Source of the DNA: CAVZVW01 sp963778845
Lineage (GTDB): Bacteria; Actinomycetota; Actinomycetes; Actinomycetales; Kineosporiaceae
NCBI GenBank assembly: GCA_963778845.1
Contig: CAVZVW010000004.1
Coordinates: 248,001-312,000 of the forward strand
Direction of reading: 5' to 3'
Length of the DNA stretch: 64,000 bases
This document shows, in pieces, positions 57,482 to 64,000 of this stretch. A program made the position numbers and the translations under genes. The stretch's first letter is position 1. Each line of letters starts with the position of its first letter. The notes under the pieces are model-generated. The model searched no databases, was not told the DNA's origin, and was given only the letters and a program-made list of their open reading frames with translations.

Positions 57482-57976
57482 TCAGGCGCTCAGGCCGAGC
57501 ACCGTGCCGACCGCCAGGAAGTCACCGAAGGGGTCGCCGTCGGCGGCGGCGCGAAGCCGCACCTCGAGGTCCACCCCGTCCACGGAGGTGCGACACGTCA
57601 CCGGCACGTTGTCCGTCACCGGGATGTCGCAGCCGGCGTCGGTGAGCGCGGCCTCCAACGCCTCGAGCTCACCGGAGTCGACCACCGACGCCTGCGCCTG
57701 TGAGCAACCGGCCGCGACCACGTCGCGCGGCTCGGAGATCGCCTGGTCCACCGCGGCCTGCATCCAGTCCACGAGCGACTGCTGGCTCGACTGGGCTTGC
57801 GCGTCGCAGGCTGCGGCGCCGCGATGCCCCAGATGTGACAGGGTCATGGCGCCCCCGGCGAGGGCGACGAGTGCGGCGATGAGCCCGACGGCCAACCACC
57901 GGGTGCCACGGTTGCGCCCGGCCGGCTCCTGGCTGCCCTGTTCAGCCTCGAAGACATCGAACACGTTCACGTCCAC
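57482..57976 (-). CDS. Membrane-anchored protein of unknown function
   Basis: The 164-residue product has a basic N-terminus, one membrane helix (WLAVGLIAALVALAGGAMTL) and an extracytoplasmic domain with four cysteines (CDAQAQ, CSQAQA, CDIPV, CRTSV). I do not recognise the family. It converges on the transglycosylase gene. Confidence 0.65.
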   Translation of the reverse strand: MDVNVFDVFEAEQGSQEPAGRNRGTRWLAVGLIAALVALAGGAMTLSHLGHRGAAACDAQAQSSQQSLVDWMQAAVDQAISEPRDVVAAGCSQAQASVVDSGELEALEAALTDAGCDIPVTDNVPVTCRTSVDGVDLEVRLRAAADGDPFGDFLAVGTVLGLSA

Positions 57977-58019
57977 TTCGGGTACGCCCTCGTCGCTCGC
58001 CTGGCCCCGCGAGCGAACA

Positions 58020-58668
58020 CTACCGCCACAAGTCGACGATGAGCCTCAGTGAGAACTCGACGTGGTCGCGGGCCGCCCGTTCGGCCGCGTCGGGGTCGCG
58101 GGCGGTGATCGCCTCGAGGATCCGGGCGTGCTGACGCTGCGACACCTCGACGTCCTCGGCGTTGTAGCGCATCGCGAGGCTCCCGTTGAACGTGTAGAAG
58201 CGGCTGCTGTCGGCCAGCCGCTGGAAGTAGGTGTTGTTCGCCGCCTCGGTGATCATCTCGTGGAAGCTCGGTGTTGAAGTCCACGAAGCGCAGATCACCG
58301 CGGTCGAAGTCCCGGTGCGCCCCGAGGAACTCGACGAGCTCGGCCACCTGCTCGTCGCTCGCCCTCTGGCAGGCGAGCCTCGCCGCATACCCCTCGAGTG
58401 CCATCCGGACCTCGTAGATGTCCTTGATCTCCTCCAGCGTGTGCTCGTGCACCACCCAGCGTCGCCGCCTCGACACGATGAGCCCGTCGGCGGCAAGCCG
58501 CTGCAGGCTCTCCCGTACCGGTGTGCGGCTCACGTTGAGGCTCTCGGCGAGGTCCACCTCCACGAGCGGGTCGCGCGGTCGCAGCCGGCCCGTCACGATG
58601 TCGGCCCGCAGCTTGCGGTACACGTCATCAGCCAGGCGGGCAGGCTGTGCATGCGGCGCGGCGGACAC
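58020..58668 (-). CDS. GntR-family transcriptional regulator (FCD domain), frameshifted
   Basis: The N-terminal winged helix is complete (LADDVYRKLRADIVTGRLRP, then LAESLNVSRTPVRESLQRLA), followed by an FCD effector domain. Frame continuity breaks at about 58270: one extra base after VDFNTE moves the rest (FHEMITEAANNTYFQRLADS through VDLWR) into another frame. GTG 58668 follows AGGAGG. Neighbours give no clue to its ligand. The indel may be a sequencing error, although a regulator could also be a real pseudogene. Confidence 0.85.
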
Positions 58669-58847
58669 GGCCACCCTCCTCCCCTGGCGCTGCTGCAACG
58701 TCACGTACCCACGGAGGCGTCGCCGCAGACGTCGCCACGACCGTACAGCCCGCGACCGGCACCGGTCCGCCCGAGCCATGATGATCACGTCTCTGGCGAC
58801 ACCACGGCGTCGGCGACAGCGACGCGGGCGGAACCGCGTGGCGCGGG

Positions 58848-59426
58848 TCAGATCCCACCCTGCGGCAGCAGCCCGGCCAGGGCGCTCCATCGGGCGATCT
58901 CACAACCGTTGGTCCTCGCGAGGCCGGCGTCGACCGCCTTACCGTTCCACGTGCCGACCACGCGCGCGGTCTCCGGACCGCCGTAGATCTCCGTGCACAT
59001 CATCCCTGCCGGCACCGGCGACAGAGCCATGGCCCCCTTGGCCCCGAGGACGCCGCACGCCACCTCGGGGTGGGGATGGTCCCCCCCCGCCGGGCCGCAG
59101 GTCAGGTGCCAGGTGGTGGTGTTGCCCACGCCGTCGTTGACCGTGATCGTCAGGTCCGCCGTCCCGGCGTCGGCGGTGGGCAGGGGTGGTGGAGAGGACT
59201 GGCCCTGGCCGGGCGTGCCGCTCACGGGAGAGTCGCTGCCGCTGGGCACGCCGCCTCCTGCTGTCGGGGTTACCGGTACGCCGCCCGCCGTCCCGCTGGA
59301 CGCCGCGCCGCACCCGCTGACAAGAGCCACCGACACCGCGGTCACCGCTGCAAGCACGGCGAGGTCGCGGATCCCCCTGTATGGCGCGCAGGTGCTGCGC
59401 GCCCTCCGGTTCCTGCCGATGTCCAT
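58848..59426 (-). CDS. SSI-like protease inhibitor lipoprotein
   Basis: The 192-residue protein has a signal peptide with lipobox LVSGC, a linker and a C-terminal domain like the Streptomyces subtilisin inhibitor: GNTTTWHLTCGPAGGDHPHP, then MMCTEIYGGPETARVVGTWN and NGCEIARW. By comparison with the Cys-Pro-Met-Val-Tyr reactive loop of SSI, the P1 residue would be Glu in CTEIY. Membrane anchoring would place it on the outer face. A secreted subtilisin lies 3 kb away. Confidence 0.78.
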   Translation of the reverse strand: MDIGRNRRARSTCAPYRGIRDLAVLAAVTAVSVALVSGCGAASSGTAGGVPVTPTAGGGVPSGSDSPVSGTPGQGQSSPPPLPTADAGTADLTITVNDGVGNTTTWHLTCGPAGGDHPHPEVACGVLGAKGAMALSPVPAGMMCTEIYGGPETARVVGTWNGKAVDAGLARTNGCEIARWSALAGLLPQGGI

Positions 59427-59615
59427 CCTCGCTCCTCATCCTTGGTGCGTCCTGCGAGAGTCGGGTGTCGTCAGTGTGACGCGCCGCGTCGGGCGCCGGC
59501 TCCCTCGTTCGCGTCACTTCCGCCCATCCTCCCCGCTGCGCTCGGCGATCACCTGGGAGGATGGGCACAGCGAGGCCGCTGGAGGTTCGATGTCCCTGCC
59601 CGTCGTTCGGTCGAG

Positions 59616-61883
59616 ATGAGCACAGGCGCACGCGCCGCCTTCCCGCAGGTGCGTCTGGACGGGTCAGGGCCCGGCGAGGAGCTCGTGGCCCACCTCGCGC
59701 CCGTGCTCGATGCGCTGGCCCCTTCGCATGACACGGCGGGGGACGGCGCCGCGCCGGTCACCGCGACCCTGCTCGGCGAGCTGTTCGACGCCCAGGCCGG
59801 CAGCCGTTGGCTGGACGTCGCCGCCCGCCGGCTGCGCGCCGTCGGCGAGGGGTTCTACACGATCGGCTCCTCCGGCCACGAGGCCAACGCCGCCGTCGGG
59901 CTCGCCCTACGCGCGTCCGACCCCGCGCTCCTGCACTACCGCTCCGGGGGCTTCTACCTCGCCCGGGCGAACCGTGCGGGCCACGCCGACGGCATCCTCG
60001 ACGTCGCCCTGGGGCTGGCCGCCAGCGCCGACGAGCCGATCGCCGGTGGCCGGCACAAGGTGTTCGGCCACGCGGCCCTCGCGGTGATCCCGCAGACGTC
60101 GACCATCGCCAGCCACCTGCCGCGGGCCCTCGGTGTGGCCTGGGCGATCGGCCGCCAGGGGCAGCTGCCCCCCCGCCTGCGCCCGGACCTCGCCTGGCCC
60201 GCCGACGCCGTCGCCCTCGCGAGCTTCGGCGACGCCTCGGCCAACCACTCCACCGCGACCGGCGCGGTCAACGCGGCCTGCTGGGCAGCCCACCAGAGAA
60301 TCCCGCTGCCGCTGTTGCTGGTCTGCGAGGACAACGGCCTCGGTATCTCGGTGCGCACCCCGGACGGGTGGGTGGCGGCCATGTTCGCCGACCGGCCGGG
60401 CCTGCAGTACCTGCGCACGGACGGCGCGGACGCCGCCGGGGTACTGGCCGCCGCCGCGCAGGCCGCCGCGCTGGCGCGCTCGCAGCAGTGCCCGGTGCTG
60501 CTGCACCTCACGTGCGTGCGCATCGGGGGCCACGCCGGCTCCGACGTCGAGACGGGGTACCGCGAGGCGGCCGAGATCGCGGCCGATCTCGCACGCGACC
60601 CGGTGGCGGGCACGATGCGAGCCCTGGTGGACGCCGGGGTGCCGCCTGAGCAGGTGCGCGCGAGGTGGGAGGCTGCGCGGGAGGCGGTGACGCACGCCGT
60701 CGAGGAGGCCCGGGGCCGTCCCCGCCTGACCGACCCGGGGGACGTCATCGCTCCGCTGGCTCCGCGCCGACCAGCTGCGGTGCAGGCACGAGCGACCCAG
60801 GCGGCGGCGGTGACCGAGCGTGAGCACGCCTTCGGGGGCCGGCTACCGGAGGCCGAGGGCCCGCTGACGCTGGCACAGACCATCAACCGGACGCTGCTGG
60901 ACGCCGGCGCGCACTCCCGGGGCCTCGTGCTGCTCGGGGAGGACGTCGCCCGCAAGGGCGGGGTGTACGGCGTCACCCGAGGCCTGCAGCGCAGGCTCGG
61001 CGCCTCGCGCGTGGTCGACACGCTGCTCGACGAGCAGACTGTGCTCGGCATGGCCCTGGGGGCCGCGGTGAGCGGGCTGTTGCCGGTGCCGGAGATCCAG
61101 TATCTGGCCTACCTGCACAACGCCGAGGACCAGCTGCGCGGCGAGGCCGCCACCTTGCAGTTCTTCTCCTCCGGCGCCTTCCGCAACCCGCTGGTGGTGC
61201 GGGTCGCCGGGCTGGCCTACCAGAAGGGGTTCGGGGGGCACTTCCACAACGACAACGCGATCGGGGTGCTGCGCGACGTCCCCGGCCTGGTCGTGGCCTG
61301 CCCGGCGCACCCGTCGGACGCCGCCCCGATGCTGCGCACGTGCCTGGCCGCGGCGGAGCTGGACGGCACGGTGTCGGTGTTCCTCGAGCCGATCGCGGCC
61401 TACCACGAGAAGGACATGATCTCCCCGGGGGACGGCGCGTGGCTGGCGTCGTACCTGCCGCCGGAGAGCTGGCCGATGGCTCATGCCCCGATCGGGCGAG
61501 CCGCGGTGTGGGGCACCGGGGAGCACCTGACGATCGCAACGTTCGGCAACGGGCTGCGGATGTCGCTGCGTGTGGCCTCCCGCTTGGCGGCCGCGGGCAT
61601 CGGCTCCCGCGTGGTCGACCTGCGGTGGCTGGCGCCGCTGCCGATCGAGGACGTGCTTCGCGAGGCCGAGGTGACCGGCCACCTGCTGGTGGTGGACGAG
61701 ACACGACGCACGGGCGGGGTGTCCGAGGGCCTGGTCACGGCTGTGCTCGAAGGGGGGTTCGCGGGCCGCCTCGCGCGGGTGGCCGCGGAGGACTCGTTCA
61801 TCCCGCTCGGTGACGCGGCGAACCTCGTGCTCGTCAGCGAGGACGACATCGAGGACGCCGCGCGGGGGCTGCTCGGAGCCTGA
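59616..61883 (+). CDS. Fused E1 alpha-beta dehydrogenase (2-oxoacid dehydrogenase type)
   Basis: This 755-residue TPP enzyme joins the alpha (residues 1-380) and beta (about 410-755) subunits of a branched-chain or pyruvate-type dehydrogenase E1. The TPP motif appears as FGDASANHSTATGAVNAACW with CEDNGLGISVRTP; the beta half has LGEDVARKGGVYGVTRGLQR and FHNDNAIGVLRDVPG. No E2 or E3 gene is nearby, so the acyl chain partner is not evident. ATG 59616 gives MSTGARAAFPQ. Confidence 0.9.
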   Translation: MSTGARAAFPQVRLDGSGPGEELVAHLAPVLDALAPSHDTAGDGAAPVTATLLGELFDAQAGSRWLDVAARRLRAVGEGFYTIGSSGHEANAAVGLALRASDPALLHYRSGGFYLARANRAGHADGILDVALGLAASADEPIAGGRHKVFGHAALAVIPQTSTIASHLPRALGVAWAIGRQGQLPPRLRPDLAWPADAVALASFGDASANHSTATGAVNAACWAAHQRIPLPLLLVCEDNGLGISVRTPDGWVAAMFADRPGLQYLRTDGADAAGVLAAAAQAAALARSQQCPVLLHLTCVRIGGHAGSDVETGYREAAEIAADLARDPVAGTMRALVDAGVPPEQVRARWEAAREAVTHAVEEARGRPRLTDPGDVIAPLAPRRPAAVQARATQAAAVTEREHAFGGRLPEAEGPLTLAQTINRTLLDAGAHSRGLVLLGEDVARKGGVYGVTRGLQRRLGASRVVDTLLDEQTVLGMALGAAVSGLLPVPEIQYLAYLHNAEDQLRGEAATLQFFSSGAFRNPLVVRVAGLAYQKGFGGHFHNDNAIGVLRDVPGLVVACPAHPSDAAPMLRTCLAAAELDGTVSVFLEPIAAYHEKDMISPGDGAWLASYLPPESWPMAHAPIGRAAVWGTGEHLTIATFGNGLRMSLRVASRLAAAGIGSRVVDLRWLAPLPIEDVLREAEVTGHLLVVDETRRTGGVSEGLVTAVLEGGFAGRLARVAAEDSFIPLGDAANLVLVSEDDIEDAARGLLGA

Positions 61884-62180
61884 CCAGGCGGGTCACGAGC
61901 CCGGTGCAATCCAGCGTTTAGGGCGCGCACGCTCTCCTTCGCGGCATTCTCTGACACATCATCGTGCAACAGGAAGAAATGACAATTCGCCCACCCTGGA
62001 CCGCTGAAGTTCCTTCGTGATTCGCGAGATTCCGCAGCATGCGCGGCTCTACACTCCCGAATCTGCAACATCTTCCGCGCCACGTGCGTCCCTGCCGGGA
62101 TCGCACTCGCGCCTGCCCGATGGGGGGCAGGCGTGCTCGTGTGCGGAGGAGCCAAGGGAACACTGGACCGGGAGAGCTGA

Positions 62181-64000
62181 ATGTCGCGTAAGAGGGGTAA
62201 GGGCACCACCGCAGCCTTGGCAGCGGTCGCCGTGGTGATTGGCGGGTCGCTCGTCGGCACCGCCATGTCGTCACAGGCCGCAGCGGCGCCCAAAGGCGCT
62301 GACCGATTCACGCTCGCCGCTGGGCAGCCGACGCGCGACGGCGCCACGATCGCCGCGGAGGTCAAGGCCGCCAAGGCGGCCGCGCGCAAGGACGGGCGGA
62401 CGGCGATCGTCGTCAAGCTCAAGGACGCTCCGCTGGCCTCGTACACCGGGAACGTTGCGGGCCTGCGCGCCACGTCGCCTCGGGTGACGGGCGCTGCGAA
62501 GCTCGACCCGAGCTCGGCCGACAGCCGCAAGTACCTCAGCTACCTCGACGGCAAGATCGGCGCCTTCGAGGCACGCGCTCGCAAGGACAGCCCCCGGGCC
62601 AGCTTCACGCACCGTCTCGACACTGTCGTGGGCGGCGTGGGCATGGTGCTGCCTGCCTCGGACGTCGCCAAGGTCGCGGCGGACCCGGCCGTGGCGAAGG
62701 TCTACGTCGACACCCTGCAGCACCCCGAGACCAACGTGACCCCGCAGTTCCTGGGGGCGCCGTCGGCGTGGAGCGCCCTGGGCGGGCAGGAGAAGGCGGG
62801 TGAGGGCGTGATCGTCGGCGTCATCGACACCGGCGTCTGGCCCGAGCACCCGTCCCTCAGCGACCCCGACCCCTCGGGCAAGCACTACACCGCCCCGCGG
62901 CCGGCCACCGACGGCCTGCCCCGCACCTGCGACTTCAGCGGCGGCAGCAACCCCGGGCCCGCCTTCACCTGCAACAACAAGCTCATCGGCGCCTACACGT
63001 TCCTCGACACCTACAAGGCGTTCGACGGGCTCCTCCCGGTCGAGTACACCAGCGCCCGTGACGACGAGGGCCACGGCACCCACACCTCCACCACGGCAGC
63101 CGGCAACGCCGGCGTGGCGGCGAGCATCTTCGGCGTCTCGCGCGGCACGGTGAGCGGCATCGCCCCGCGGGCGCACGTGATCATGTACCGCGCGCTCGGC
63201 ATCGACGGCGGCTTCAGCAGCGACCTCGCTGCGGCCGTGGAGCGCTCGATCATCGACGACGTCGACGTCATCAACTACTCGATCTCCGGCGGGGCCAACC
63301 CCTACGGCGACGTCGTGAGCCTGGCCTTCCTCGACGCCTACAACGCAGGCGTCTTCGTGGCGGCCTCGGCCGGCAACTCCGGCCCCGGCGCGAACACCAC
63401 CGACCACCGCGAGCCGTGGGTGACCACGGTCGGGGCGAGCACCGGCCCGCGCTCCTACATCGGCAGCGCGACGCTGACCTCGACCGACGGGGCCACCCTG
63501 ACGGTCTCCGGCACCACGATCGCGCCGCCGCTCACCACGGCGTCCCCGGTCGTCTTCGCCGGTGCCGCTCCCTACAACGACCCGCTGTGCCTGAGCTCGA
63601 CGGCCGACTCGCGCCTTCGCGGGCAAGGTCGTCGTCTGCTCGCGCGGCTCGAACGGTCGGGTGGAGAAGGGTCACAACGTGCTGCAGCGCGGGGCCGTCG
63701 GGATGATCCTCTTCAACCAGAGCGCCGCGGTCACCGACCTCGAGACCGACAACCACTTCCTCCCGGCCGTGCACGTGCAGGTGGCTGACGCCACCGCCGT
63801 GGCGGCGTTCCTGACCGCCCATGCGGGCGTCACCGCCACGATCACGTCCGGGGTGGCGACCGCCTCGCAGGCCGACGTCATGGCGTCGTTCTCCTCGCGC
63901 GGCGGCAACGCACAGCCCCTGGGCATCTCCAAGCCCGACGTCACCGCCCCCGGCGTGCAGATCCTGGCCGGCAACACGCCGACCCCGATCGACATCGCCT
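62181..64000 (+). CDS. Subtilisin-like serine protease (S8), frameshifted, 3' partial
   Basis: The protein has a signal peptide (ALAAVAVVIGGSLVGTAMSS), an inhibitor-type propeptide, and the S8 catalytic domain with aspartate in VIDTGVWPEHP, histidine in DDEGHGTHTSTT and asparagine in AASAGNSGPGA. A PA insertion follows. At about 63612 one extra base in the GACTCGCGCC region shifts the frame; the continuation reads AFAGKVVVCSRGSNGRV in the next frame and goes on to the window edge (KPDVTAPGVQILAG). The serine is beyond the window. ATG 62181 follows GGGAGAG. The 297-base gap before it (61884-62180) is less GC-rich and holds no gene that I can support. Confidence 0.9.

Overview
The window is a high-GC actinobacterial chromosome segment that starts inside dnaA and runs about 64 kb away from the replication origin. 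The order dnaA, oriC, dnaN, gnd, recF, DUF721, gyrB, gyrA, DUF3566, tRNA-Ile, DLW-39, tRNA-Ala, then ppiA, rhomboid, crgA, DUF881, trpG/pabA and pknB-pknA-pbpA-rodA-pstP-fhaB-fhaA, tRNA-Leu is the origin-proximal layout shared by many Actinomycetota. The long fused E1 dehydrogenase and the general gene content make Micrococcales my best guess, but I cannot name a genus from sequence alone.

Layout. 1-12.5 kb: replication initiation, DNA topology and two tRNAs. 12.5-17.1 kb: an accessory patch with an AAA/DUF4143 ATPase preceded by four exact 23-bp-period repeats, a molybdopterin oxidoreductase and a small membrane protein. 17.2-30.1 kb: the conserved cell-wall and Ser/Thr phosphosignalling block. 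30.2-32.3 kb: VOC protein, tRNA-Leu, M23 lipoprotein and a DUF1918 protein. 32.4-41.4 kb: seven genes resembling small-molecule biosynthesis (PLP decarboxylase, cytosine-deaminase-like hydrolase, capreomycidine-synthase-like aminotransferase, SIS isomerase, glucosamine-kinase-like enzyme, MGT glycosyltransferase, GcvT-like protein). 41.4-46.1 kb: an S51-like protein, a zinc-ribbon protein and a methyltransferase/FAD oxidoreductase pair resembling the 10-methyl fatty acid (tuberculostearate-type) genes. 46.2-51.7 kb: DUF1015, a secreted protein, phosphoglucomutase and a HipA-like kinase with DUF3037 partner. 51.7-54.8 kb: a two-component system bracketed by two small secreted low-complexity proteins. 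54.9-64 kb: Fpg/Nei glycosylase, lytic transglycosylase, GntR regulator, SSI-like inhibitor lipoprotein, fused E1 dehydrogenase and a subtilisin that runs off the window.

The candidate least explained by textbook systems is the 32.4-41.4 kb cluster. Its genes could prepare a glucosamine unit (kinase, isomerase, glycosyltransferase) and an amino-acid-derived unit (aminotransferase, decarboxylase, amidohydrolase, folate-binding protein) for one glycosylated product; no product is known to me.

Four genes (dnaA, dnaN, the GntR regulator, the subtilisin) each carry a one-base frame change. Because dnaA and dnaN are essential, sequencing or assembly error is the likeliest cause, and frames elsewhere deserve the same caution. 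Many genes appear to be leaderless: a TANNNT hexamer sits 6-8 bases before the start codon.
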